From positions 1,302,001 through 1,366,000 of the forward strand of contig NZ_WNXD01000002.1 in NCBI RefSeq assembly GCF_014172375.1: a stretch of 64,000 nt of DNA, written 5' to 3'. The notes below the pieces were generated by a model. It did no database searches. It was not told where the DNA came from and saw only the letters and a program-made list of their open reading frames with translations. This DNA comes from Pedobacter planticolens. Its GTDB lineage: Bacteria > Bacteroidota > Bacteroidia > Sphingobacteriales > Sphingobacteriaceae. The position numbers were made by a program, and so were the translations under genes. This document shows, in pieces, positions 25,908 through 35,015 of this stretch; positions within the stretch are counted from its first letter, which is position 1, and each line of letters begins with the position of its first letter.

Positions 25908-27050
25908 TTATTTAACCATTCTACCTTTCCAGTGGTATTTCCCTGAGTTTCCAGCAATACCAATATAAACGAAATATAAAACATGTAAAAGATTCATTAT
26001 TGGAAGTAAAACTAACAATTGTTTCCGTTTAAAGAAATTGGTTACACTAGTTAAAAAGATTAATTCGATACCAATTTTGCAAATCAACTGAAAAAGTAAA
26101 AACCATCCACTTTCTCCATGAGGGAAAATAATTGCCAAAAGCGCATTTATAATAATGCTGAGGTTAAATAACCAAATACTTATGCCTAATACAATAACTA
26201 GTTTGTCTTTATAGCGTGTGCTTTTAGATGCCCAACGTTTACGTTGTTGTATAAATTCGCTTACTGTTGGTTTTGCATGTGTATAAACTACTGCGTCTAT
26301 GTTTTTTAAGAAACCTATTTTCCCTTCGTAAATAGCAGCCATTTTATGTAAAAGTAATTCATCATCGCCAGAGGCTAAATCATCAATTCCCTTAAAACCC
26401 CCAACTTCAAAAAATGCTTCTCTTTCGTAAGCTAAATTTGCTCCGTTGCAGGTACTGGGATTGTTGTTGCCAATGGTTGATGCGCCTAAACCAATTAAAT
26501 AAGAAAACTCCAAGGTTTGTATTCTTTCGAAGAAACTTTTCTCCTCAAAATACGCCACAGGCGATGAAATCATTTTAAAATGATTGGTTTCGTAATAATT
26601 GACAATGGTTTTTAACCAATTAGGCCCCATTCTACAATCTGCATCGGTTGTAATAATGAGTGTGCCGGTTGCTTCACCTATCGCAGTTTGTATTGCTTTT
26701 TTCTTGTAAGAGTTTAAAGCGTTAGCTTCATTAAGTTGAATTAGTTTTACTCCTGCATTTGCATAAGAAGCTATAATTTGTGAGGTTTTATCGGTAGAAT
26801 GATCATCAATTACAATAATTTCTACAAGGTTTTTATCGTAATCTTGCGCTAAAAGATCATCAAGGGTTTTACCTATTTTATCTTCTTCATTACGGGCAGC
26901 AATTAGTATTGATACTTTCGTTTTTGCAACGTTATCATTTCGTTTATACGGGATAATTTTTGTCCAACCTCTTATAAATGTGCCTACGACAAACATATAA
27001 ATTAAGGTTAAAAAGACGGTAAAATAACTAAGTACGCTGATTACTTCCAA
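25908..27050 (-). CDS. membrane glycosyltransferase, GT2
   Basis: A 380-residue GT-A enzyme. A first helix (about 6-28) precedes the catalytic domain, with ILIAARNEEDKIGKTLDDLL, the DDHS and TTDADC (DXD) motifs, and QRKRWASK (the Q-x-x-RW-type motif). Three to four helices close the protein. It uses a TTG start at 27050, since no ATG is available upstream before a stop; the first Met is residue 19. The start overlaps the previous gene by 23 bases. Confidence 0.9.
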   Translation of the reverse strand: MEVISVLSYFTVFLTLIYMFVVGTFIRGWTKIIPYKRNDNVAKTKVSILIAARNEEDKIGKTLDDLLAQDYDKNLVEIIVIDDHSTDKTSQIIASYANAGVKLIQLNEANALNSYKKKAIQTAIGEATGTLIITTDADCRMGPNWLKTIVNYYETNHFKMISSPVAYFEEKSFFERIQTLEFSYLIGLGASTIGNNNPSTCNGANLAYEREAFFEVGGFKGIDDLASGDDELLLHKMAAIYEGKIGFLKNIDAVVYTHAKPTVSEFIQQRKRWASKSTRYKDKLVIVLGISIWLFNLSIIINALLAIIFPHGESGWFLLFQLICKIGIELIFLTSVTNFFKRKQLLVLLPIMNLLHVLYFVYIGIAGNSGKYHWKGRMVK

Positions 27051-28005
27051 AGAAATTGAGTTTAAAAACGAAATACGACCCTAATATAGCAGGAATTATG
27101 ATATTGATGAGCCAAATACTTGCAATACATGCCACAACAGCGGTATTTTGTTGCGTTATATATTTAAAGAAAAACAAGGCTGTGATGCTTCTAATGCCAA
27201 TATCTAGCAAATCTAACGATGGTAATGACGATTGAACAAAGAATAAAATACTAACTAGCATCATGATATCTAAAAAATGAAGTTCAGGAATTAGCCACAT
27301 AAACATGATGAAATATTGTGTGCTAAAAACTAAATATCGAGCTAGGCAAAAAAGTAAAATTTTAAGTAATTCGGCTTTTTTGTATCGAGCTAAAATAGAA
27401 TAGAACTTTTTATACTTTCTGGTAAAACGCATGGATAATAAAATGCCATTTAACCATTTAATGTTGAAGAAGAATACGATAAAGAACAAGCAAAATCCAA
27501 TGGCTATGGCACAAACTGCTAAAAATAAACGATGGTCTAACGGTGTAAATCTGTAAATGAAAATACAAACTGCAATTGCACCAAAAACGTTGGTTAATAC
27601 TAACTGACCAATGTTACCTACAGCCATAGCTACTACACCAACTATTCGCCTTTTGGGTGAAAGAAAAAATACTCTACCGCCATATTCCCCTAATCTATTT
27701 GGAGTGAAAACGGCCCACGTTAATCCGCAAAAAACAGATTCGATAGCTAACCATAAACTTATCGGCTCGACTTGTTTAATTAATCGTTTCCATTTTATGG
27801 CTTCTAAACCCCAATTTACTAACATTAAAGCAGTAACAATAGAAAGTATTGTCCAGACTTGAGCTTTGGGCATTGCATTTAATAACGAGATAAATTTCTT
27901 TAAATCGTTATTAGCGATCAGTTTTACATAAATAAACCAAAATGCAAAAACTACAATCGCGATTTTAATACTGATGGAAAATATTTTTTTGTATTGAGGT
28001 GTCAA
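27028..28005 (-). CDS. LPG-synthase-like membrane protein (UPF0104)
   Basis: A 325-residue protein with about eight helices in the lysylphosphatidylglycerol synthase transmembrane fold. Diagnostic segments are FTPNRLGEYGGRVFFL and the SLPSLDLLDIGIRS region near the C-terminus. The LysPG synthetase domain is missing, so this is the flippase-like half, usually found next to glycosyltransferases. It begins with TTG at 28005; no ATG is available nearby. First gene of the operon running to 22984, 42 bases from the divergent ruvC. Confidence 0.85.
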   Translation of the reverse strand: MTPQYKKIFSISIKIAIVVFAFWFIYVKLIANNDLKKFISLLNAMPKAQVWTILSIVTALMLVNWGLEAIKWKRLIKQVEPISLWLAIESVFCGLTWAVFTPNRLGEYGGRVFFLSPKRRIVGVVAMAVGNIGQLVLTNVFGAIAVCIFIYRFTPLDHRLFLAVCAIAIGFCLFFIVFFFNIKWLNGILLSMRFTRKYKKFYSILARYKKAELLKILLFCLARYLVFSTQYFIMFMWLIPELHFLDIMMLVSILFFVQSSLPSLDLLDIGIRSITALFFFKYITQQNTAVVACIASIWLINIIIPAILGSYFVFKLNFFGSNQRT

Positions 28006-28047
28006 ATTTTTGCTTTTTGATTGTGCAAATATGCTTAATATTGTTTT

Positions 28048-28611
28048 ATGTTGGTTGAAAAAAAGGAACGCGTAATTATGGGTATCGATCCAGGTACAGC
28101 CATTATGGGTTACGGTATTGTTTTAGAAAAAGGAAATAAAATAGAGTTGGTTGACATGGGCATTGTAAAAATGAATCATTTAGATGATCACTTCTTAAAA
28201 CTTCAACGCATTTTTGAGAAAACAATTGCTTTAATTGACGAATATAAACCTGATGTTTTGGCTATTGAGGCTCCATTTTATGGTAAAAACATTCAGGTTA
28301 TGTTAAAACTAGGTAGGGCTCAGGGAATTGCGATGGCTGCTGCTTTATCGAGAAATATTATGGTTACTGAATATGCCCCTCGAAAAATTAAACAATCCAT
28401 AACTGGTAAAGGAACTGCAAGTAAAGAGCAAGTTGCTGCCATGTTGCAAACGTTGTTAGGTTTTAAAGAAACTCCAGAGTTTTTAGATGCTACCGATGGT
28501 TTGGCTGTTGCAGTTTGTCATTCGTTTCAACGAATAAATACTAGCACTACTGGTAAATCTTATTCAGGTTGGGATGCTTTTGCGAAGGATAATAAGAAAA
28601 GGATTAAGTAA
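28048..28611 (+). CDS. ruvC: Holliday junction endonuclease RuvC
   Basis: A 187-residue resolvase that cuts Holliday junctions with RuvAB. The acidic active site is visible: D in MGIDPGTAIMGYG, E in LAIEAPFYGKN and the closing DATDGLAVAVCH. An internal ATG at 28078 would start directly at the core motif but 28048 matches the usual N-terminal extension. The C-terminal tail is slightly longer than in E. coli. Confidence 0.96.
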   Translation: MLVEKKERVIMGIDPGTAIMGYGIVLEKGNKIELVDMGIVKMNHLDDHFLKLQRIFEKTIALIDEYKPDVLAIEAPFYGKNIQVMLKLGRAQGIAMAAALSRNIMVTEYAPRKIKQSITGKGTASKEQVAAMLQTLLGFKETPEFLDATDGLAVAVCHSFQRINTSTTGKSYSGWDAFAKDNKKRIK

Positions 28612-28630
28612 GAATTTTTATCGCATTACG

Positions 28631-28651
28631 ATACCCAATCGAGTTGGGTAT
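28631..28651. repeat. hairpin of the interspersed family between convergent genes
   Basis: ATACCCAA (28631-28638) and TTGGGTAT (28644-28651) form a stem after the ruvC stop, within a CGCATTACG...TGACGAG fragment similar to 20043-20078. It may double as a terminator without a T run. Confidence 0.65.
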
Positions 28652-28667
28652 GACGAGTGTAAAGGAA

Positions 28668-29189
28668 TTAAACCGGTTTATCTACTTGATAAACAAAATT
28701 TAACTTAATAGGCTCCCCGTAATAAGCCACTTCCAACTCTCCAATTTTTTTAGCACCTAATTTTTCTGTTGCTTTTTGCGATCTGAAATTAGTTTCGTCA
28801 ATGTGCAAGATTATTTTATCTACAAATTGAAAAGCATAGTCAAACATTAAGTTTTTTAACGCTTTGTTATGACCTTTGCCCCAATACTCTCTTCCAATAA
28901 AAGTATAACCAACAGCTACAGAACTGTTTTCTTCATCTAATTCGTAATACCTAGAACTTCCAACAATTTTTCCAGTTTCTTTTTCATACACTAAAAAAGC
29001 TCCTTTGGATTCCATCGCACCCTTAAAGAAATTCTGAAATACTTCTCTTTGGTAACGATTTTTATTAGGATGTTGTTCCCAAATCAATGGGTCTGAAGCT
29101 ACTGCATATAACTTTTCAAAATCATCCGCTTGTAATGGAACAATTTTAATCAGCTCATTTTCAAGCGTAGGTTGTAAATCGAAATTCAT
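28668..29189 (-). CDS. GNAT family N-acetyltransferase, RimJ/RimL-like
   Basis: A 173-residue GNAT. It shows SVAVGYTFIGREYWGKGHNK (acetyl-CoA loop) and the RSQKATEKLGAKKIGEL helix that closes the fold, typical of the Acetyltransf_3 subgroup. The substrate may be a protein N-terminus, an amino acid or an antibiotic. Monocistronic on the minus strand. Confidence 0.9.
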   Translation of the reverse strand: MNFDLQPTLENELIKIVPLQADDFEKLYAVASDPLIWEQHPNKNRYQREVFQNFFKGAMESKGAFLVYEKETGKIVGSSRYYELDEENSSVAVGYTFIGREYWGKGHNKALKNLMFDYAFQFVDKIILHIDETNFRSQKATEKLGAKKIGELEVAYYGEPIKLNFVYQVDKPV

Positions 29190-29231
29190 CAGAATGTATT
29201 ATTATTTTTTTGGAAATTTGTCTAGGCATAA

Positions 29232-29298
29232 CGTCATGCTGAATTTATTTCAGCATCTGGCTTGCAGGAAAGACCCTGAAATAAATTCAGGGTGACGA
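29232..29298. repeat. GTCAT-type palindrome with 15-bp arms
   Basis: CTGAATTTATTTCAG (29239-29253) and its complement CTGAAATAAATTCAG (29276-29290) inside a CGTCA...TGACG frame. It lies between the DUF1080 and GNAT genes, just after the DUF1080 stop. Confidence 0.85.
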
Positions 29299-29303
29299 CC
29301 GAT

Positions 29304-29996
29304 TTATTTGCTCAACTTTTTAATCGGCTTTAATAGCAACTTTTTAAACTCAACTTCTGAGCCTTCTGCTTGTAATGCAATCTGACCTTTATCTACTGTG
29401 CAATTTGTTCCTTCGTTAACTAAAACTCCATTAACCCAAACCTTCACTGAATTTTTAAAGCATTCAATTACCATCGTATTCCATTCACCTAAAGGTTTTT
29501 CACTACCATCAGTTAGGTTTTTAATTCTGCGTAATTTATTGCCATTAACTCCCCAATTTTCCTTCGGTCCACGACGAGCCTCCATATCAGGAACAGTAAT
29601 ATCTTCTTCAATGCACCAAAAATCGCCAGCATCTTGATGTTGCATTTGCACTTCTAAAGATTTTGGAAACATACCATACAAAGCTCTTGGTGTTGAAGCA
29701 TGAATTAAAACACCACAATTTCCTGGTTTTCCAGCAAAGCGATATTCTACTTCCAAACGGTAATTCTGATAAATAGCATCCGTAATTAAATGACCTCTCG
29801 GATCGCCAAGACTAACCAACATTCCATTTCTCACAATAAAAGCATCTGGAGTTTTTGGATCTTTATCTTTTGCAGGTACATCGGCATGCCAGCCGTTTAA
29901 AGTTTTTCCGTCAAAAAGACTTTTTTGTTGAGCGATAGCTGGAGATATAGATAATCCAGTTACATAAAAAATTAGGATGAGCTTGAATTTTTGCAT
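29304..29996 (-). CDS. DUF1080 (3-keto-disaccharide hydrolase family) protein
   Basis: A 230-residue exported protein: signal peptide 1-22 (…SPAIAQ), then the family start QKSLFDGKTLNGWH and a laminin G-like beta sandwich with NYRLEVEYRF, GNCGVLIHAS and EWNTMVIECF. Members hydrolyse 3-keto-glycosides made by Gfo/Idh/MocA oxidoreductases; one such oxidoreductase is at 40712-42046, but not adjacent. A promoter box lies at 30020-30027. Confidence 0.92.
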   Translation of the reverse strand: MQKFKLILIFYVTGLSISPAIAQQKSLFDGKTLNGWHADVPAKDKDPKTPDAFIVRNGMLVSLGDPRGHLITDAIYQNYRLEVEYRFAGKPGNCGVLIHASTPRALYGMFPKSLEVQMQHQDAGDFWCIEEDITVPDMEARRGPKENWGVNGNKLRRIKNLTDGSEKPLGEWNTMVIECFKNSVKVWVNGVLVNEGTNCTVDKGQIALQAEGSEVEFKKLLLKPIKKLSK

Positions 29997-30019
29997 GATT
30001 TATAAGATTTGGTCTTCCC

Positions 30020-30027
30020 CAAATATA
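30020..30027 (-). promoter_or_regulatory. -7 promoter box for the DUF1080 gene
   Basis: Minus-strand TATATTTG, a perfect TAnnTTTG box 23 bases before the start codon. Confidence 0.5.
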
Positions 30028-30040
30028 ATCATCTAAATTA

Positions 30041-30073
30041 AAAAAGCCACACAACAATTTGCTGTGTGGCTTT
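30041..30073 (-). terminator. terminator after the lspA-traR-ileS unit
   Basis: On the minus strand AAAGCCACACAGC pairs with GTTGTGTGGCTTT (one mismatch) and is followed by six T residues. It lies 26 bases beyond the lspA stop. Confidence 0.88.
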
Positions 30074-30098
30074 ATAAAATCGTAATTCGTAAATCTAA

Positions 30099-30701
30099 TT
30101 AATCTTCTACTGTTTCATTATTTATTCCGATTTCGTCTTTCACTTCTTCTTTGAAATAACTTTTTTGGAATATTAAAATAGCAATTACACCAACAGAAAT
30201 CGCTGCATCTGCTAAATTAAATACCGGGCGGAAGAATTCAAACGATTCGTTGCCCCATATTGGAAACCAAGATGGAAATGTTCCTTTAACAATTGGAAAA
30301 TAAAGCATATCAACTACTCTTCCGTGGAAAAGGGTTTCATATTTATAAATCACACCATAAAATACCGAATCGATAATATTACCCAAAGCTCCGGCAAAAA
30401 TCAAAGCAACGTTTAATATTAATCCACGGTGATATTTGCGTTTAATTAAATAATGCAAGCCATATCCAATTCCAGCCACAGCAAGTACTCTAAATAAAGA
30501 TAAAGCCAGCTTGCCAAATTCGCCGCCAAACTCTAATCCAAATGCCATACCGTTATTTTCGGTAAAATGGATAATAAACCAATCGCCAATAATTTTAAAT
30601 TCCTGACCTAAAAACATATGTGTTTTAATCCAAGTTTTTAAAACCTGATCAGCGATTAATACCAGAAAAATAAGTAGTAAGGGTTTTGTATATCCTTTCA
30701 T
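30099..30701 (-). CDS. lspA: lipoprotein signal peptidase II (second copy)
   Basis: A 200-residue LspA of the Bacteroidota type. Blocks are DQVLKTWIK, TENNGMAFG, AGALGNIIDS (catalytic Asp) and FNLADAAISVG (second Asp). Compared with the first copy (12384-12902) it has a loop of about 30 extra residues before the second Asp and a longer acidic tail. It follows the DksA-like gene with a 1-base overlap in the canonical ileS-traR-lspA order, so this is probably the housekeeping enzyme. Confidence 0.96.
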   Translation of the reverse strand: MKGYTKPLLLIFLVLIADQVLKTWIKTHMFLGQEFKIIGDWFIIHFTENNGMAFGLEFGGEFGKLALSLFRVLAVAGIGYGLHYLIKRKYHRGLILNVALIFAGALGNIIDSVFYGVIYKYETLFHGRVVDMLYFPIVKGTFPSWFPIWGNESFEFFRPVFNLADAAISVGVIAILIFQKSYFKEEVKDEIGINNETVED

Positions 30702-31084
30702 TAACCTTGTTTCAATTTAGCTTCCATACTTAACGTAGCGTGAGGCACAGCACGTAAGCGTTCTTTTTGGATTAATTTTCCAGTTTCTCTGCAAATACCG
30801 TAAGTTTTATTTTCAATACGAACCAAAGCAGCCTCTAAGTTGTCAATAAATTTCTTCTGACGAGCAGCTAATTGGTTAATTTGTTCTTTTTCTAAAGTAG
30901 CAGAACCATCTTCTAACGTTTTGTAAGCACCAGAAGTATCTTCTGTTCCGTGCGAATTTGGGCTACTTAACGATGAGGTTAGTGAAAGGAACTCTTCCCT
31001 TGAACTTTTTAGTTTTCCTTGGATCAGCTCTTTAAACTCTTGTAATTCGCTATCAGAATAGCGGGTTTTCTCAGTTTTTTCCAT
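30701..31084 (-). CDS. TraR/DksA-like protein without zinc cysteines
   Basis: A 127-residue DksA-family protein. A helical hairpin (about residues 10-90) is followed by the zinc-finger region YGICRETGKLIQKERLRAVP. Only one of the four metal-binding cysteines is kept, so zinc is probably not bound; DksA-like proteins bind the RNA polymerase secondary channel and modulate transcription with ppGpp. Lies between ileS (5-base gap) and lspA (1-base overlap). Confidence 0.85.
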   Translation of the reverse strand: MEKTEKTRYSDSELQEFKELIQGKLKSSREEFLSLTSSLSSPNSHGTEDTSGAYKTLEDGSATLEKEQINQLAARQKKFIDNLEAALVRIENKTYGICRETGKLIQKERLRAVPHATLSMEAKLKQG

Positions 31085-31089
31085 ATTAT

Positions 31090-34000
31090 TTATTGTTTTG
31101 CAATCGAAATTTGTAGTTCAACATCTTCAATTACTATTTTGTTTCCATTATCTATGCTTTCCGATAAAATTAAATCGTCAGCTAAAATTTCTGCGCAAAT
31201 GTATGCTTTGTTTTGCATTACTGCGTCTGTTAGTATATTATCGTGTTGTAAATTTACAGTTATGCGATCCGTTACCTCAAAATTCAACTCTTTTCTTAAG
31301 TTTTGAATACGATTAATTAGCTCACGCGATAATCCTTCTTGTTTCAACTCTGTTGTAATATTTACGTCTAAAGCAACAGTTAAATTCCCTAAGTTGGTTA
31401 CTTGCCAACCCGGTATGTCCTCAGCAATAATTTCTACATCCGAAAGAAGTATTGAGTATTTAGTATCTAGTACAGAAATCGAGCCATCTCGCTCAAATTT
31501 CGCTAAATCTTCTTGCGACATGGTATTAATTGCTTCCGTTACCAATTTCATATCCTTACCAACTTTTGCGCCTAATGCTTTAAAGTTTGGTTTTACTTTT
31601 TTCTTAATAAAACCAGCGGTATCTTTAATAAAATCGATTTCTTTAATGTTGGTTTCCGATAAAATTAAATCTTTAACCAACTCAACTTTGGTTTGAAAAC
31701 TATCATCCAAAACTGGAATAAGCACTTTTGCCAAAGGCTGACGAACATTAATGCCCATTTTCTTGCGTAGTGATAAAACCATCGAAGAAATGTTTTGTGC
31801 CAATTCCATGCGTTCATTTAAATCAAAGTCGATTAATGTTTCATCAACTTCGTTCCAAATGGTTAAGTGTACAGATTTTGCTGTATGAATTTCAGGATTT
31901 GCCTCTGTTAATCTAATGTACAACCAATCTGCAAAAAATGGAGCAACTGGGCTCATGATTTGAGAAATGGTCATTAAACACGTAAACAACGTTTCGTAAG
32001 CAGCTTTTTTATCTTCCGTCATTTCGCCCTTCCAAAAACGACGACGAGATAAACGGATATACCAATTACTTAAATGTTCATCAACAAAAGTTTGAATAGC
32101 TCTAGCAGCTTTAGTCGGCTCATAAGCTTCGTAACTTTCATCAACTTCTTTAATTAATGTTTGCAGTAATGATAAAATCCAACGGTCTAATTCACTTCTT
32201 TGAGCTATAGGAGTTTGGTTTTCTAAATCAATTTCAAACTTGTCGATATTTGCATAAAGCGCAAAGAAAGAATAGGTATTGTAAAGTGTTCCGAAGAATT
32301 TACGACGAACTTCGTCCAATCCTTCTAAACTAAATTTCAAATTATCCCATGGGGAAGCGTTTGAAATCATGTACCAACGCGTAGCATCTGCGCTATAAGT
32401 AGCTATCGTGCTAAATGGATCAACAGCATTGCCTAAACGTTTAGACATTTTATTGCCGTTTTTATCCAATACTAATCCGTTAGAAACTACATTTTTATAC
32501 GCAACACCTAAATTATTTACATGTTTGTTGATGGCTTTAATTTCATCGCTACTTTCGCTTAACATTACAGCGATTGCATGTAAAGTAAAGAACCAACCAC
32601 GAGTTTGATCAACGCCTTCGGCTATAAAATCTGCTGGATAAGCGTTTTCAAATTCTTCTTTGTTTTCAAAAGGGAAGTGCCATTGTGCGTAAGGCATTGC
32701 TCCACTATCAAACCAAACATCAATAAGGTCTAATTCGCGAGTCATTTTTTCGCCTTTGGCTGATGTTAAAATTACATCATCAACATAAGGACGATGCATA
32801 TCTTTTAATTCAAAACCTGCAGGCATAAAACCAGCATCAATAGATTTTTGGATTTCTGCATTCAGCTCTGCTATAGAACCAATACATTTTTCTTCCAAAC
32901 CATCCGCTGTGCGCCAAATTGGCAAAGGTGTACCCCAGTAACGGGAACGAGATAAATTCCAATCTACCAAATTCTCTAACCAGTTTCCAAAACGACCAGT
33001 TCCAGTAGCTTCAGGTTTCCAGTTAATGGTTTTATTCAGTTCTACCATTTTCTCCTTAACGGCTGTAGTTTTAATAAACCAACTATCCAACGGATAATAT
33101 AAAACTGGTTTATCTGTACGCCAGCAATGCGGATAAGTGTGAACGTATTTTTCTACTTTGAAAGCTTTGTTTTCTTCTTTTAATTGGATGGCTAATTCTA
33201 CATCAACAGATTTCTCTGGAGCTTCGCCATCTGCATAATATTCGTTTTTAACGTATTTTCCGCCATAATTCCCACCTAAGGCTGCAATGAATTTTCCTTG
33301 TAAATCTACCAAAGGAACAGCATTACCTTTATCATCTAACACCAACATTGGTGGTACTTCTGGAGTTGCCATTTTAGCAACTCGAGCATCATCTGCACCA
33401 AAAGTAGGAGCAGTGTGAACAATACCAGTTCCATCTTCCGTAGTTACGAAATCTCCAGAAATTACTCTAAACGCATTTTCTGGGTTTTGGTACGGTAATG
33501 CATAAGGTAATAATTGTTCGTATTTAATGCCAACTAAATTAGCACCTACAAATTCGCCTAATATTGAATAAGGGATTTTTTTGTCTTCTGCTTTGTAGTT
33601 GGTAAAATCTTCATCAGCGGCTGCTAAAAAGTATTTACCTGCAAACTGTTTGCCTACTAAAGCTTTTGCCAAGATAACTTGTATTGGCTCAAACGTATAT
33701 TGATTGAAAGTTTTAACTAAAACATAATCGATTTTTGGGCCAACGGTTAATGCAGTATTACTTGGTAAAGTCCAAGGAGTGGTTGTCCAAGCTAAGAAGT
33801 GAACTGTTCCGAAAGCTTTTAAAGCAGCAGGTAAAGTTTCATTAATTGCTTTAAACTGAGCAACAACAGTTGTGTCACTTACATCACGGTAAGTTCCAGG
33901 TTGATTTAATTCGTGAGAACTTAATCCGGTTCCTGCAGCAGGCGAGTAAGGTTGTACGGTATATCCTTTGTATAATAATCCTTTTTCGTAGAATGATTTT

Positions 34001-34485
34001 AAAATCCACCAAAGGGTTTCGATATATTCATTGTGATATGTAACGTAAGGGTTTTGTAAATCAACCCAATATCCCATTTTTTCGGTAAGGTCGTTCCAAA
34101 CATCAGTGTAACGCATTACCTCTTCTTTACAAGCAGAGTTGTATTCTTCTACAGAAATTTTCTTGCCGATATCGTCTTTAGTAATACCTAATTTTTTCTC
34201 AACAGCAAGCTCAATTGGTAAACCGTGAGTATCCCATCCGCCTTTGCGTTTAACTTGGTAACCTTTTAGGGTTTTGTAACGACAAAAAATATCTTTAATA
34301 GCACGAGCCATAACGTGGTGAATGCCAGGCATTCCGTTTGCAGAAGGCGGACCTTCATAAAAAGTAAAAGGCTTAGCTTTTGAGCGAGTGCTGATACTTT
34401 TTTCAAATATCATTTTCTCCTTCCAAAATTTAAGTATTTCTTCTCCTATTTTAGCTAGTTCTAAAGTTTTAAATTCCCTATACAT
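31090..34485 (-). CDS. ileS: isoleucyl-tRNA synthetase
   Basis: A 1131-residue class I synthetase. The HIGH-like motif is PGIHH (residues 53-57), the KMSKR loop is NKMSKRLGN, and the long CP1 editing domain (WTTTPWTLPSNTAL) removes mischarged valine. The anticodon-binding and C-terminal parts are complete. The ATG at 34485 is used; a TTG codon precedes it. First gene of the ileS-traR-lspA unit. Confidence 0.97.
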   Translation of the reverse strand: MYREFKTLELAKIGEEILKFWKEKMIFEKSISTRSKAKPFTFYEGPPSANGMPGIHHVMARAIKDIFCRYKTLKGYQVKRKGGWDTHGLPIELAVEKKLGITKDDIGKKISVEEYNSACKEEVMRYTDVWNDLTEKMGYWVDLQNPYVTYHNEYIETLWWILKSFYEKGLLYKGYTVQPYSPAAGTGLSSHELNQPGTYRDVSDTTVVAQFKAINETLPAALKAFGTVHFLAWTTTPWTLPSNTALTVGPKIDYVLVKTFNQYTFEPIQVILAKALVGKQFAGKYFLAAADEDFTNYKAEDKKIPYSILGEFVGANLVGIKYEQLLPYALPYQNPENAFRVISGDFVTTEDGTGIVHTAPTFGADDARVAKMATPEVPPMLVLDDKGNAVPLVDLQGKFIAALGGNYGGKYVKNEYYADGEAPEKSVDVELAIQLKEENKAFKVEKYVHTYPHCWRTDKPVLYYPLDSWFIKTTAVKEKMVELNKTINWKPEATGTGRFGNWLENLVDWNLSRSRYWGTPLPIWRTADGLEEKCIGSIAELNAEIQKSIDAGFMPAGFELKDMHRPYVDDVILTSAKGEKMTRELDLIDVWFDSGAMPYAQWHFPFENKEEFENAYPADFIAEGVDQTRGWFFTLHAIAVMLSESSDEIKAINKHVNNLGVAYKNVVSNGLVLDKNGNKMSKRLGNAVDPFSTIATYSADATRWYMISNASPWDNLKFSLEGLDEVRRKFFGTLYNTYSFFALYANIDKFEIDLENQTPIAQRSELDRWILSLLQTLIKEVDESYEAYEPTKAARAIQTFVDEHLSNWYIRLSRRRFWKGEMTEDKKAAYETLFTCLMTISQIMSPVAPFFADWLYIRLTEANPEIHTAKSVHLTIWNEVDETLIDFDLNERMELAQNISSMVLSLRKKMGINVRQPLAKVLIPVLDDSFQTKVELVKDLILSETNIKEIDFIKDTAGFIKKKVKPNFKALGAKVGKDMKLVTEAINTMSQEDLAKFERDGSISVLDTKYSILLSDVEIIAEDIPGWQVTNLGNLTVALDVNITTELKQEGLSRELINRIQNLRKELNFEVTDRITVNLQHDNILTDAVMQNKAYICAEILADDLILSESIDNGNKIVIEDVELQISIAKQ

Positions 34486-34514
34486 CAATCAAGTATCTTC
34501 AAAAATTAAGGATG

Positions 34515-34551
34515 CAAAGCTAAGGTTTTAGAATGAATTTTGGTAGTTTTG
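34515..34551. promoter_or_regulatory. divergent -7 boxes for ileS and a small membrane gene
   Basis: Minus-strand TAGCTTTG at 34515-34522 points to ileS and plus-strand TAGTTTTG at 34544-34551 points to the gene at 34567. Both fit TAnnTTTG. -33 elements are not clear. Confidence 0.45.
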
Positions 34552-34566
34552 AAGTCAATTTGTTTT

Positions 34567-34752
34567 ATGGAAAAACGACTAAAAACCGGACTTATATTTA
34601 TGGTTGCTGCAGTGGTATTAATGCCTGCTGCAATTTTGCTTAAAAACAGCAATGAAACATTGACTATTGCACTGCTTATTTTTACCATGTTATTAGAACT
34701 TATTGGTTTAATCTTTGTTATTATGAGCATGTTAAAGCGAAAGAAAATCTAA
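34567..34752 (+). CDS. small two-helix membrane protein
   Basis: A 61-residue protein starting MEKRLKTGLIFMVAAVVLMP (ATG at 34567; an upstream TTG would overlap the promoter). Two hydrophobic segments separated by a short NSNET loop and a basic KRKKI tail. Unknown function. Another small membrane gene follows 11 bases later. Confidence 0.6.
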   Translation: MEKRLKTGLIFMVAAVVLMPAAILLKNSNETLTIALLIFTMLLELIGLIFVIMSMLKRKKI

Positions 34753-34763
34753 AGCTCAGAGAT

Positions 34764-35012
34764 ATGCTAAAAGTTTTGAAATTGCAGAAAGCCGTACTCG
34801 CCATTATTTTGGGGATTTTGGCTCTTATTGCTGCTCAAATTATGAGTAGTAATAAAATAGCAGGGAGTAATTTTGTGCTTGGTGTTTCTGGAGCACTTTT
34901 AATTATCGGTTCATTGTTATTTCTTTATCCAATTTTATTTGCAAAAAAAGTGGATAATGAGGGTGAAGAAGTTGAACTGAAACCTGTTGAAAAGGACGAA
35001 AATCTACTTTAA
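34764..35012 (+). CDS. small two-helix membrane protein with acidic tail
   Basis: An 82-residue protein: two hydrophobic helices (about 10-27 and 38-60) and an acidic cytoplasmic tail EGEEVELKPVEKDE. Probably co-transcribed with the gene at 34567. It converges on the RND exporter gene, with stops 3 bases apart. Function unknown. Confidence 0.6.
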   Translation: MLKVLKLQKAVLAIILGILALIAAQIMSSNKIAGSNFVLGVSGALLIIGSLLFLYPILFAKKVDNEGEEVELKPVEKDENLL

Positions 35013-35015
35013 AAT

